Part shown: one piece after another, positions 43,057-51,901 of the stretch
Layout: every line of letters begins with the position of its first letter
How positions within the stretch are numbered: position 1 is the stretch's first letter
Source: Rhizobium sp. P38BS-XIX
Lineage (GTDB): Bacteria; Pseudomonadota; Alphaproteobacteria; Rhizobiales; Rhizobiaceae
Direction of reading: 5' to 3'
NCBI RefSeq assembly: GCF_012641435.1
Contig: NZ_JABAIJ010000008.1
Location: 289,531-353,530, forward strand
DNA length: 64,000 nt
Program-made: the position numbers and the translations under genes
The notes under the pieces: generated by a model
Seen by the model: the letters and a program-made list of their open reading frames with translations, nothing else
Databases searched by the model: none
What the model was told of the DNA's origin: nothing

Positions 43057-43680
43057 CTATTGATTGATATTCTCCAGATGAAACTCGAAAGGCGTCGAAT
43101 TCTGACCTGCTCCACCGCCTGTCATAACGACGTCCGCACTGGTAATGCCGATCAGATCGATCTCGGTATTCACTTGGCTGGCGATTGCGGAATGAATGAC
43201 GTCGCCTTCATCGAGTTCGCCGACGACGCCGATATAGATGCGCGCATTGAACTGAAACGATGCCTTTTCCCCCGGTGCCAAACCGGTCTTGACGGCCAGC
43301 AGCTTGCCATCCTTGAGGATGCACGCATTGATCGCGCCTCGCGCCAATTGATTGTGCACCTCCACCTCGTTTGGAGAACCGGCACTGACGTTCAATAATG
43401 TCAGGACATCGCCGGACGTATCCAGCACCATGCCAAAAGCCTGTCCGCCGACGGCATTTGCCGGCGCGGTGTAGTTTCCCCAGCTATCCCTGGCCATCAC
43501 CTGAAGGTTCAACGGAAAGGTGAATGGATGATTGTCGCCACGCCCGCAGTTCTTGATCATGCGCCACGCCACAGGCTTTTCGTCGAAAGTCACGGCCGCG
43601 TTCTGCTGGAAGATAACGATGCTGGAATTGTTCGTATCGCTGGAGCGATTGATGAAATTCAGTTTGATGTCTTGTCCCAT
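43057..43680 (-). CDS. Unrecognised protein, probably all-beta
   Basis: The protein has 207 residues from the ATG at 43680, chosen for the AGGAGATC site before it; an open frame extends to 43806 without another good site. It has no signal peptide or membrane segment. The text is rich in beta-like strands and N/S/G turns (IKLNFINRSSDTNNSSIVIFQQNAAVTFDE), with a GRGDNHPFTFPLNLQV segment and a late GITSADVVMTGGGAGQNSTPF. I do not recognise the family and assign no function. It is alone on its strand, after a short coding-like remnant. Confidence 0.65.
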   Translation of the reverse strand: MGQDIKLNFINRSSDTNNSSIVIFQQNAAVTFDEKPVAWRMIKNCGRGDNHPFTFPLNLQVMARDSWGNYTAPANAVGGQAFGMVLDTSGDVLTLLNVSAGSPNEVEVHNQLARGAINACILKDGKLLAVKTGLAPGEKASFQFNARIYIGVVGELDEGDVIHSAIASQVNTEIDLIGITSADVVMTGGGAGQNSTPFEFHLENINQ

Positions 43681-43802
43681 CACCCGATCTCCTGTCGTGG
43701 CTCGATAAAGCGCGGCCTCTGCCGAAGCCATGGTGTCTCCGGCAGAGGCTAGGCAATGCGACCTGTGCTGTCTCCGTCCATTTTTGACAGGGACCAAGAG
43801 TT

Positions 43803-43895
43803 TCACTCAGACGAGAAAAGCACGTCGAAGCCGGCTACCTTCGCGGGCACCTCCTTGACCGGTACCCAGCGCGTCAGCTCCGCTGTTGCCGTCAG
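43803..43895 (-). pseudogene. Possible 3' remnant of an unknown gene
   Basis: On the minus strand, 30 codons and a TGA read TAELTRWVPVKEV, PAKVAGFDVLFSSE at their end. An in-frame TAG sits directly upstream (43896-43898). About 80% of codons end in G or C, as in nearby genes, and the text looks protein-like, so this may be a C-terminal scrap of a lost gene. I cannot name it. Confidence 0.35.
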
Positions 43896-43899
43896 CTAA

Positions 43900-44442
43900 T
43901 CAATTCATGGCGGGCTGGACTTTGTCCCAAAGCTCGTTGAAGGCGATGCTATCGAAGAAGGCCGTCGCACGCACAACCTTGCCGTCCTTCATCGAGAGCA
44001 GCCAGAGATAGCTGTTCCTATAGGACAGACCGTTGTTGGCGATGCCGGCGCCATCGAAGTTGGCGACAACTGTATCACCGTCGGCAAAGATGCCGAGGAT
44101 CTTGCGCGGGCGAAAACGATCCTTCGATTGAGAAAAGCGCGCGCCGAAAGGTCTCAACACCTTTTTCATCAGTTCCTCACGGCCTTTCGTCGTGCCTGCC
44201 GCCACGGAATTTCCGGTGATCGTCCATTCGATGTCGTCGGAGAGCAACGGCTGCAACGCAGCACCATCGCCTGACATCCATGCCTGAAGCACGGCTTCGA
44301 CCTTCGCCTTGTTTGCAGTGGCGACGGCCTGCTTATCGGCCTGCGGCGAGATTGCTTCCGCCTGAGCACTCTGCGGCATAAAGACGGCGGATGCGGCAAG
44401 CAGTGTCGCGGCAGTCATCAATGAACGGGCATGTTCCATCAT
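43900..44442 (-). CDS. Secreted NTF2-like (SnoaL/ketosteroid isomerase-like) protein
   Basis: The protein has 180 residues; starts at 44442 or 44439 (tandem ATGs) are possible. The N-terminus has a Sec signal peptide (MTAATLLAASAVFMPQSAQA). The mature part contains VEAVLQAWMSGDGAALQPLLSDDIEWTITG and VVRATAFFDSIAFNELW, typical of SnoaL-like folds. It is likely periplasmic. It diverges from a LysR gene, with a dyad (44579-44598) in the gap, and is probably controlled by it. The ligand or reaction is unknown. Confidence 0.8.
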   Translation of the reverse strand: MMEHARSLMTAATLLAASAVFMPQSAQAEAISPQADKQAVATANKAKVEAVLQAWMSGDGAALQPLLSDDIEWTITGNSVAAGTTKGREELMKKVLRPFGARFSQSKDRFRPRKILGIFADGDTVVANFDGAGIANNGLSYRNSYLWLLSMKDGKVVRATAFFDSIAFNELWDKVQPAMN

Positions 44443-44578
44443 CACAATCGATTTCCTTCTTGCTGGATGAGTTACGGAGACACTCCCTGTCCCGCACCAT
44501 TGCGGGAGAGCTGCACCTGCATGGACGCATGGCTGCATCGGGGGCGATAGGGGAAAGCTAGTGGCGGCGCATTATTCG

Positions 44579-44598
44579 GTCTATACATCGAAATAGAC
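44579..44598. promoter_or_regulatory. Dyad in divergent NTF2-like/LysR promoter
   Basis: GTCTAT (44579-44584) and ATAGAC (44593-44598) form perfect 6-bp arms with an 8-nt spacer, 22 nt before the LysR start. The position fits a LysR autoregulatory site. Confidence 0.45.
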
Positions 44599-44619
44599 AC
44601 GACCTACTGGCCTTTTCCC

Positions 44620-45531
44620 ATGAATAACAGACGACCAAGCCTGACCGAATTGAACGCCTTCATGACGATCGTGCGCCATGCCAGCTTTCGGGCCGCATCG
44701 GACGAACTCGGCGTGTCGGCCTCAACGCTCAGCCACATGATGAGAACGCTGGAGGAGCGGCTCGGCGTCAGGCTGTTCAATCGCACGACCCGCAGCGTCG
44801 CGCCGACCGAAGCGGGCACCAAACTGTTTCGTCAGCTAACTCCGGTGATAACCGATCTCGATTCCATCCTCGCCGATATCACCACGCTCGGCTCGCGTCC
44901 CTCCGGCCGATTGAGGATCAATACGTCGGAAGCAGCGGCCATGGCCTTGATGGCGAAGGTCATTCCTCGCTTCGTTGCCCGATATCCAGACGTGGAACTC
45001 GATCTCGTTACCGAGGGACGTTTCGTCGACATCGTCGCAGAAGGATTTGATGCCGGCGTCCGACTGGGTGAAGCTCTGCCTCAGGACATGATCGGCATTG
45101 CATTTGGCGGAGACAGCCAGTTCATCGTTGTCGCCTCCCCCTCATATTTGCAGGAATTCGGAACCCCGAACGTGCCTGAGGATCTGACCCGGCACCGCTG
45201 CATCCGCTTCAAGATGCCCAGCGGCAAGATGTATCGCTGGGAGTTCGAAAGGCATGATCAATCGCTCCGCGTCGATGTCGAAGGCCCTGTCACGATCGAC
45301 AATATGAACCTGATGGTCGAAGCCGCAGCGAAAGGTCTTGGCATCGCCTATGTGCTCAGCAGCATCGCACGAAATGCCATTGCATCCGGCAGCCTCGTCA
45401 CGCTTCTGGAGGACTGGACGCCGCCCTTTCCCGGTCAGTTTCTATACTATCCCAGTCGTCGCCTCGTCCCGCCGCCGCTCAGGGCCTTTATCGACATCAT
45501 CAGGGAAGTCGAACAAGTGCAGATCCAGTGA
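44620..45531 (+). CDS. LysR-family transcriptional regulator
   Basis: The protein has 303 residues. The winged helix (LTELNAFMTIVRHASFRAASDELGVSASTLSHMMRTLE) is followed by RLFNRTTRSVAPTEAG, typical of the CrgA/DmlR-like branch. It diverges from the secreted NTF2-like gene and precedes an SDR on the same strand; either could be a target. No strong ribosome site is visible before the ATG. Confidence 0.9.
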   Translation: MNNRRPSLTELNAFMTIVRHASFRAASDELGVSASTLSHMMRTLEERLGVRLFNRTTRSVAPTEAGTKLFRQLTPVITDLDSILADITTLGSRPSGRLRINTSEAAAMALMAKVIPRFVARYPDVELDLVTEGRFVDIVAEGFDAGVRLGEALPQDMIGIAFGGDSQFIVVASPSYLQEFGTPNVPEDLTRHRCIRFKMPSGKMYRWEFERHDQSLRVDVEGPVTIDNMNLMVEAAAKGLGIAYVLSSIARNAIASGSLVTLLEDWTPPFPGQFLYYPSRRLVPPPLRAFIDIIREVEQVQIQ

Positions 45532-45708
45532 TCCCGCCCTATGCGACCGTTAGGAAGCGCGTCGCTTCGCGAACCTCGAAATCCCATTCGACGCGATTGC
45601 TGAATTTTTGCCAGCAGATCATGCGAATTCTGGGTGATTATCAATATAATCCCGAGCCTCTACCTTGAACCCGCAATCATGCAATCTCGGTTTTGAGAGG
45701 ATCAAGGA

Positions 45709-46539
45709 ATGAAAACCTGGTTTATCACCGGCGCATCGCGCGGTTTCGGCGCCCGCTTCGTCCGCGAAGCACTCGATCGAGGCGACAATGTCGTGGCGGC
45801 AGCGCGCAATCCCGAAGCGGTTATTAAGCTCTTCGGCGACCGCGACAATCTTCTGGCCGTCCCGTTGGACGTCACGAGCGAGGCGCAGGCCAAGCAGGCA
45901 GTCGATGCCGCCGTTCAACGCTTCGGACAGATCGATGTTCTCGTCAACAACGCCGGGTTCGGCGTCATCGGCGCCATAGAAGAGATCTCGGGCGCTGAGG
46001 TGGAAGCCGTCTACAAGACGAACGTCTTCGGCCTCCTGACGGTGACGAGAGCCGTACTCCCGCAGATGCGCAAGCAGCGCTCCGGCCATATCCTCAACAT
46101 TTCCTCGATTGGAGGATATCGCAGCTGGGCCGCATGGGGTGTCTACGCATCGACGAAGTTTGCGGTTGAAGGGATCAGCGAAGCTCTGGCCATGGAGGTG
46201 GAGCCGCTTGGCATAAAGGTCACGGTCGTTGAGCCCGGTTATTTCCGGACCGATTTTCTCGACACGAATTCGTTGAACACGACCAGCAACATGATCGGCG
46301 ATTACGCCCAAACCGTTGGCGAGATCCGCAAGCATGCCGCTTCGCTCAACCATCAGCAGCCGGGTGATCCCGACCGATTGGCAAAGGCGCTGCTTAAGGT
46401 CGTGGACGCCGCCAATCCACCGCTCCGAATGCCCTTCGGCTCAGACACCGTTGCAGCCATCGAGGCAAAAAACGCCTTCGTGGCGGCTGAACTCGACACC
46501 TGGCGCGAACTTGCAATGTCGACGGATTTCCCGAACTAA
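45709..46539 (+). CDS. Short-chain dehydrogenase/reductase
   Basis: The protein has 276 residues with GAGAGG before the ATG. The classical SDR motifs are present: TGASRGFG for NAD(P) binding, NNAGFG, catalytic serine in ISSIGGYRS and YASTKFA with Tyr and Lys. GASRGFGARFV and the following AARNPEAV suggest NADP preference. The substrate is unknown. It follows a LysR gene with a 177-nt gap and ends at a terminator. Confidence 0.9.
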   Translation: MKTWFITGASRGFGARFVREALDRGDNVVAAARNPEAVIKLFGDRDNLLAVPLDVTSEAQAKQAVDAAVQRFGQIDVLVNNAGFGVIGAIEEISGAEVEAVYKTNVFGLLTVTRAVLPQMRKQRSGHILNISSIGGYRSWAAWGVYASTKFAVEGISEALAMEVEPLGIKVTVVEPGYFRTDFLDTNSLNTTSNMIGDYAQTVGEIRKHAASLNHQQPGDPDRLAKALLKVVDAANPPLRMPFGSDTVAAIEAKNAFVAAELDTWRELAMSTDFPN

Positions 46540-46554
46540 GTCGACTTCGTCAAC

Positions 46555-46585
46555 GAACCCGGCGGATTGAACCTTCGCCGGGTTC
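46555..46585. terminator. Hairpin between convergent SDR and LacI genes
   Basis: Perfect 10-bp arms GAACCCGGCG (46555-46564) and CGCCGGGTTC (46576-46585) with an 11-nt loop. It lies between two convergent stops and may end both transcripts. Confidence 0.6.
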
Positions 46586-46625
46586 AACATGCCTTCTGTG
46601 GAGGACGACAAGGATTGATGACGCC

Positions 46626-47663
46626 TCAGCCACTCTCCGCCTCGACCAGCGCCATCGGCCAGATTTCACGGATCGGCATATCATCCCGCCGCGCGGTCTC
46701 CGAAGACATGCGCTTGATCTCATGCAAAACGACCTCGCCAAGACGGATTCCATACTGCTTGAGATCGATACGATGGCTGGTCAATGTCGGCGAGAGATAG
46801 CGACAGACCGGGTTTTCGCGTAGCCCGATAATAGCGAGCTCCTGGCCGGGTTCCACTCCGCCGTGGCGCAGACCCTGATACAAACCCATAGCCATCGTTT
46901 CCTGGATCAGCAAGGCCGCCGTCGGCCGCGACCGCATTGCCAGAATAGAGTTGGCAAGCTCGAAGCCGCCGGATATGCGGTCATAAAGCCTCAGCACCAA
47001 GTCCTCGCGAAACGGGATCTCGGCGGCTGCAAGTCCCTGCCGATATCCATCGAGGAAAATGTAGTTGTTGTATGTCTCCTGTGCCGTCAGGGCGAGCACG
47101 ATGTCTCGATGCCCCGCCTTGACCAGCCGGTCGACGCTCTCGCGTGCAACACGCGCAAAATCCAGGTCCAGCGACGCGTAGTTCCCGCTCGTCTCGCTGT
47201 TACCAAGCGCGACGAAGGGCACGCGAAGCTTGCCGAGATATGTGATCCTCGGATCGAAGCGCTGGATGTTCGACACGATGAAGGCATCAGCCAGCCCGCG
47301 ATCGACCACGCGATAAAGAAACTCGTTTTCGTCTTGATCGGATGCGCAGGGCAGGATCATGAGATCGATGCCGGCCTTGGATAGGACGCTCTGCAGCCCC
47401 TCGCTGATCGCCATGAAGAAGGTTTCGCCCGATGCCGTTCTGCCGATATCCGTGCGCATCGTCATGGCAACGGCGTTGGTCACGCCGCTTCGCAGGCTCC
47501 TCCCCGATTGATTTGGGCGATAGCCGAGCCGTTGAGCCTCATCGAGTATTCGCTGGCGTGTTTCGGCGCTGACGTCGCGTGACCCGTTCATTGCCCGCGA
47601 CACCGTACTGACTGCCATGCCCATATGTGCCGCGAGTTCGCGAATCCCGATTTTCTTATTCAT
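46626..47663 (-). CDS. LacI-family transcriptional regulator
   Basis: The protein has 345 residues. The LacI helix-turn-helix (IRELAAHMGMAVSTVSRAMNG) and hinge are followed by a sugar-binding-protein-like sensor (AVAMTMRTDIGRTASGETFFMAISEGLQ). It diverges from the MFS/dehydratase operon. Two identical palindromes, CGGAAACGTTTCCG, at 47721 and 47872 are the probable operators, so it likely represses both itself and the operon until a sugar acid binds. Confidence 0.93.
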   Translation of the reverse strand: MNKKIGIRELAAHMGMAVSTVSRAMNGSRDVSAETRQRILDEAQRLGYRPNQSGRSLRSGVTNAVAMTMRTDIGRTASGETFFMAISEGLQSVLSKAGIDLMILPCASDQDENEFLYRVVDRGLADAFIVSNIQRFDPRITYLGKLRVPFVALGNSETSGNYASLDLDFARVARESVDRLVKAGHRDIVLALTAQETYNNYIFLDGYRQGLAAAEIPFREDLVLRLYDRISGGFELANSILAMRSRPTAALLIQETMAMGLYQGLRHGGVEPGQELAIIGLRENPVCRYLSPTLTSHRIDLKQYGIRLGEVVLHEIKRMSSETARRDDMPIREIWPMALVEAESG

Positions 47664-47720
47664 TCATCCCGCCTGTCCACCAACTGTGTATTGACATACC
47701 GACGCCACCATGGCAATTCG

Positions 47721-47734
47721 CGGAAACGTTTCCG
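47721..47734. promoter_or_regulatory. LacI-type operator, copy 1
   Basis: The perfect palindrome CGGAAACGTTTCCG is a typical LacI-family site. It lies 58 bp upstream of the LacI gene start and is probably autoregulatory. Confidence 0.8.
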
Positions 47735-47871
47735 GTCGCGAGATTGAGGAGCCGTGGACCACGCATGTCCCTCATGCCTGGCAGCACGGAGATTCCGCGC
47801 AGGAGGCGTGAAGAGTTCAATTTCATTCCGATTCAGCTGAAACACAAAGCGAGATCGAACATGACTTTTTA

Positions 47872-47885
47872 CGGAAACGTTTCCG
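47872..47885. promoter_or_regulatory. LacI-type operator, copy 2
   Basis: This is an exact repeat of CGGAAACGTTTCCG, 34 nt before the MFS start codon and 151 bp from copy 1. The pair could allow DNA looping. Confidence 0.8.
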
Positions 47886-47919
47886 GCAAGCGCACTGCTT
47901 GCTCTTTTGGGAGGTTAGA

Positions 47920-49227
47920 ATGCCAATTTCAGAACCCGATCTCATACGCAAGCTGACACTCCGTCTGCTGCCGATACTGATCTTCGCCTATTTCGTTGCC
48001 ATCCTGGATCGGGCCAATGTTGGCGTCGCCGCCTTGACCATGAACACCGATCTTGGGCTATCGGCAACCGCGTTCGGCTTCGCCGCCGGCGTATTCTTCG
48101 TCCCCTACGTGTTGCTCGAATTGCCCTCGAACCTCGCGCTTGAGCGATTCGGAGCACGGTGGTGGATCGCCCGTATCATGCTCACATGGGGCCTGATCTC
48201 GGCGGCGCACGCCTTTGTTTGGAGCCCGGGCAGCCTCTACGTGCTTCGCGCACTGCTGGGAGCCGCCGAAGCCGGCTTCTTTCCCGGTGTGGTCTTCTAC
48301 CTGACCCTCTGGTTTCCCGCGTCATATCGTGGCCGCATCATCAGCGCCTTCATGACCGGCATTCCGATCGCCCTCGTCATCGGAACGCCCTTGTCGACGC
48401 TGCTCCTGCAGTTGGATGGCATCTGGGGACTTCATGGCTGGCAGTGGATGTACATCCTTGAAGGCATCCCGGCACTCGTCCTAGCCATCTTTATTCCGTT
48501 CATCCTGCCCAGTGGTCCGCAGGAAGCGAAATTCCTGACGGCTGACGAGCGCAAATGGCTGGTCGCCCGCATCGAGGCAGAACAGCGTGAACGCGCGGCA
48601 TCACATTCCGGCAGCCATGCCTCGCAATTGATGAAAGCGCTTCTGAGCCTGCAGGTCCTGCTATTTTGCCTCATGTATTACGGTTTGACCAACCTCAACG
48701 GCGCAGTCAGCACCTTCCTGCCACAGATCCTGAAAGACTTCGGTTTCGGCCAGGTACAGACAGGCTTCCTCGCCGCCATTCCCTACATCTTCGGCGCCGT
48801 CGGCATGCTCGTGCTCGGCCGCATGGCCGACATGCCCGGACGGCGGCAGATGGCGAATTACGTGGCTCTGAGCATCTCCATTGTCGGGCTCGTTGCATCG
48901 GCGTCCACCAACGATCCGACCCTCAAGCTGATTGCCCTGTGCGTGGCGGCCTTCGGTGTCTTCGGCGCAATGCCGGTCTTCTGGGGCCTGCCGACGGCGA
49001 TCCTGAGCGGCGCTGCGGCGGCTGGCGGTATCGCCTTGATCAATTCTCTCGGCAACCTTTCCAGCGTCATCAATCCTTGGGTCATCGGCATGATCAAGGA
49101 TGCCACCGGCAACTACAATGGCGGCCTTTACTGGCTCGCTCTCATGGCTGCGATGTCCGTCGCGGTTCTCACCTTCATCATCGCAATCTACGGCCGCCAA
49201 CGGGTGGCTACAAAGAGGGTCGGCTAA
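47920..49227 (+). CDS. MFS transporter, anion:cation symporter (sugar-acid) type
   Basis: The protein has 435 residues from the ATG at 47920 (GGGAGG upstream). About 12 membrane segments are visible, with LPILIFAYFVAILDRANVGVAAL, AEAGFFPGVVFYLTLWFP and YRGRIISAFMTGIP, typical of the ACS/phthalate-type family that imports galactonate, tartrate and other acids. The stop overlaps the dehydratase start (TAATG), so transporter and enzyme are made together. It probably brings in an aldonic acid. Confidence 0.92.
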   Translation: MPISEPDLIRKLTLRLLPILIFAYFVAILDRANVGVAALTMNTDLGLSATAFGFAAGVFFVPYVLLELPSNLALERFGARWWIARIMLTWGLISAAHAFVWSPGSLYVLRALLGAAEAGFFPGVVFYLTLWFPASYRGRIISAFMTGIPIALVIGTPLSTLLLQLDGIWGLHGWQWMYILEGIPALVLAIFIPFILPSGPQEAKFLTADERKWLVARIEAEQRERAASHSGSHASQLMKALLSLQVLLFCLMYYGLTNLNGAVSTFLPQILKDFGFGQVQTGFLAAIPYIFGAVGMLVLGRMADMPGRRQMANYVALSISIVGLVASASTNDPTLKLIALCVAAFGVFGAMPVFWGLPTAILSGAAAAGGIALINSLGNLSSVINPWVIGMIKDATGNYNGGLYWLALMAAMSVAVLTFIIAIYGRQRVATKRVG

Positions 49228-50417
49228 TGCGCATTTCCGAAGTCAGACTGAGACAACTGCAAGGCACGCTTCCAACGGAAGGCGACCTTTGGGAAGAGCG
49301 GCTGGTTCGACCGGTTGACGTCTATCCGGAATTCCGTAACCGGAATGATCATGAAGGCGGCACACAGGGGCCGGACGGCTTCAAGATCGCCACCTATTTT
49401 GTCGAAATCCACACCGACGAGGGCGTCTGCGGCCTTGCGGGACCTATCCCGGAAACGGTCGCCTTCATCATTGCGAAACACCTGCGCAAGCTGCTGGTCG
49501 GGCAGGACGCCATTGCCGGCGAAAAGCTCTGGGATCAGATGCATCGCGCCATGGTGCACGGCCGCCAGGGCGACGCGATGCTTGCGATCAGCGCCGTCGA
49601 TTGCGCCCTGTGGGACCTGCGCGGCAAGTGGCTTAATCAGCCAGTCTACCGCCTGCTCGGCGGCCCGACCCAAACCCAGATCCCAGCCTATGCCTCCATG
49701 CTCGGCTTCTCGGTTCTTGATCTGGAGAAAGTCCATGCAAGAGCGATCGAGTACAAGAAGCTCGGCTACAGGGCTCAAAAATGGTTCTTCAGACACGGCC
49801 CCATGAGTGGCGCCGAGGGCCTGAAGATGAATGTCGAACTCGTACGCACGCTACGCGAGGCCGTTGGCGAGGACTACGATCTGATGTTCGACTGCTGGCA
49901 GGCGATGGACGTGGGCTACGTTGTCGAACTCGCATCCCGGATCGAGAAATATCGGCCGAAGTGGCTTGAGGAATGCGTGATGCCCGATCGTCTCGATAGC
50001 TATGCGAAGCTTCGCGAGCGCATATCCATTCCGCTCTCGGGCGCGGAGCATGAATATACGCGGTGGGGGTTCAAGCGCTTCCTCGATGTGGGCGCTCTCG
50101 ACGTCATTCAGCCCGATATCTACTGGTGCGGCGGCCTGACCGAGACCCTAAAGATTGCGGCTTATGCGACAGCGCACGACGTCGTCACGATCCCTCATGG
50201 CCATTCCAGCTTTGCAACCGCTCACTTCTCGGCGGTACAGTCGCCCATCCATACGCCCTATCAGGAGTATCTGGTGAAGTGGAACGCCGTGCACCAGCAC
50301 TTCCTCGTCGACCCGCTGGACGTGATCAACGGCATGATCGAGGTTCCCGAGCGTCCCGGCTTGGCGATGGAAATCGACGACAGCAAGATCGAACAGCAAG
50401 CCGTGGTCTTCGCATAA
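49227..50417 (+). CDS. Enolase-superfamily sugar-acid dehydratase (L-rhamnonate dehydratase-like)
   Basis: The protein has 396 residues, starting inside the TAATG overlap. The barrel shows LMFDCWQAM, WLEECVMPD and SGAEHEYT supplying the Asp/Glu/Glu metal ligands, and QPDIYWCGGLTE with IPHGHSS for the catalytic Asp-His pair. This arrangement, including the early TYFVEIHTDEGVCG, resembles L-rhamnonate dehydratase (RhmD). It would convert an aldonic acid to the 2-keto-3-deoxy acid. The true substrate could be another 6-deoxy or pentonic acid. Confidence 0.85.
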   Translation: MRISEVRLRQLQGTLPTEGDLWEERLVRPVDVYPEFRNRNDHEGGTQGPDGFKIATYFVEIHTDEGVCGLAGPIPETVAFIIAKHLRKLLVGQDAIAGEKLWDQMHRAMVHGRQGDAMLAISAVDCALWDLRGKWLNQPVYRLLGGPTQTQIPAYASMLGFSVLDLEKVHARAIEYKKLGYRAQKWFFRHGPMSGAEGLKMNVELVRTLREAVGEDYDLMFDCWQAMDVGYVVELASRIEKYRPKWLEECVMPDRLDSYAKLRERISIPLSGAEHEYTRWGFKRFLDVGALDVIQPDIYWCGGLTETLKIAAYATAHDVVTIPHGHSSFATAHFSAVQSPIHTPYQEYLVKWNAVHQHFLVDPLDVINGMIEVPERPGLAMEIDDSKIEQQAVVFA

Positions 50418-50443
50418 GGCCAGAGCCGGCTGCATGAAACGGT

Positions 50444-50462
50444 TGCCGGTGGATCACCGGCA
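50444..50462. terminator. Hairpin after dehydratase gene
   Basis: Perfect 8-bp arms TGCCGGTG and CACCGGCA with a 3-nt loop. It lies 27 nt past the dehydratase stop and faces the convergent monooxygenase gene. Confidence 0.55.
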
Positions 50463-50466
50463 GCAA

Positions 50467-50498
50467 TTTCGGGAGAGCCGCAGGCGGTTTTCCCGAAA
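50467..50498. terminator. Second hairpin in the convergent gap
   Basis: TTTCGGGA (50467-50474) and TCCCGAAA (50491-50498) pair with a 16-nt loop. With the preceding hairpin it separates two convergent operons. Confidence 0.45.
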
Positions 50499-50572
50499 CA
50501 GACAGACCTGGTTATGCATCCGTCCCGCCTGCCGGATACATGAGACCAGCAACAGAACGGTGCGAGCGTGAT

Positions 50573-51901
50573 TTAACTCGCTATCATCGACGCGGGCGCG
50601 CCAACACCGAGATTTGCCCGCAGCGTGTCGCCTTCATATTCATCGCGGAAAAGGCCGCGGCGGCGCAACTCCGGCACCACAAAGGTGACGAAATCCTCAA
50701 GGCCCGAGGGGAAGAGCGGCGCCATAACGTTGAAGCCGTCGGCTGCTCCCGCCAGAAAGCGCTCTTCCATCGCATCGGCAATCTGCCCAGGCGTGCCCGC
50801 AACCTGCCAGTGGCCGCGCGCACCGGCAAAATGGCGGGCGAGTTCCCTGATGGAGAGATTTTCACGCTTGCCGAGATCGATAATCAGCTGCTGCCGGCTC
50901 TGGATGAGATTGGTCTGCGGCATGTCGGGCAACGGACCGTCGAGCGGATAGGCCGAAAGATCCTGAATACTCAGATAGCTTGCGAGAAGCGCCACACCGA
51001 CCGCATCGGGGATCAATTCCTGCAAGGCGCGGTATTTCGCCTTGGCTTCGGCTTCCGTGGCACCCACGATCGGCGATATGCCCGGCATGATCTTGATATC
51101 GTCAGGCTCGCGGCCGTATTTCGCCAGGCGCGACTTGACGTCGGCATAGTAGGCCTGCGCCTCGACGATGGTCTGTGAAGCGGCAAACACCACATCGGCG
51201 GTGCGGGCCGCCAGTTCCTTGCCGACATCGGATGCGCCTGCCTGCACCATGATCGGCCGGCCTTGCGGCGAGCGCTGGCTCTCCAGCAGGCCATCGACCG
51301 CAAAGTGCTTGCCCTGATGGCTGATCGGATGAAGCTTGGCACGATCCGTGAAAGTGCCCTCACCCTGCGGTAGATAGGCTCCATCCGCCACGCCATCCCA
51401 AAGCGCAAGAGCGGCGTTGGCAAACTCTTCCGCGCGCTCGTAGCGCTCCGAATGTGGGCGCAGCCCGCTGCTTGCAAAGTTCTCGGCTTCGAGATCACTC
51501 GCCGACGTCACGAGATTCCAGCCTATTCTGCCGCCACTCAGCTGATCGAGCGATGCGAAAGTCCGAGCGAGACCATAAGGCTCGTTATAGGTCGTCGAGG
51601 CGGTCGCAACGAGACCGATATGCGATGTGTTGACGGCTAGCGCCGCCAGGAGGCTCAGAGGCTCGAATGCCGTCGATCGCGCGGCTTGGCTTGCCATTTC
51701 CGGATTGCGCTCCCGGATTGCAGCGGCATCCTCGACGAAAATCATGTCGAACTTGCCCCGTTCCGCAATCCGGGCGAGTTCGATGAAATGGTCGATATCG
51801 ATACCGGCGGTGGCATGAGCATCCGGGTGGCGCCAGGCGGCGATGTGATGTCCGCCCGCCATGAGAAAGGCGCCCAGTCTCATCTTGCGATCATTGCTCA
51901 T
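50573..51901 (-). CDS. Flavin-dependent (LLM-class) monooxygenase, NtaA/SnaA/DszA type
   Basis: The protein has 442 residues with GGAG before the ATG. MRLGAFLMAGGHHIAAWRHPDAHATAGIDIDHFIELARIAERGKFDMIF is typical of the nitrilotriacetate monooxygenase-like branch, and WNLVTSASDLEAENFA follows. It uses FMNH2 from a separate reductase and oxygen to oxidise C-N or C-S bonds. It overlaps the second LLM gene by 11 nt and is last in the transporter operon. No flavin reductase is nearby. The substrate is unknown. Confidence 0.9.
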   Translation of the reverse strand: MSNDRKMRLGAFLMAGGHHIAAWRHPDAHATAGIDIDHFIELARIAERGKFDMIFVEDAAAIRERNPEMASQAARSTAFEPLSLLAALAVNTSHIGLVATASTTYNEPYGLARTFASLDQLSGGRIGWNLVTSASDLEAENFASSGLRPHSERYERAEEFANAALALWDGVADGAYLPQGEGTFTDRAKLHPISHQGKHFAVDGLLESQRSPQGRPIMVQAGASDVGKELAARTADVVFAASQTIVEAQAYYADVKSRLAKYGREPDDIKIMPGISPIVGATEAEAKAKYRALQELIPDAVGVALLASYLSIQDLSAYPLDGPLPDMPQTNLIQSRQQLIIDLGKRENLSIRELARHFAGARGHWQVAGTPGQIADAMEERFLAGAADGFNVMAPLFPSGLEDFVTFVVPELRRRGLFRDEYEGDTLRANLGVGAPASMIAS

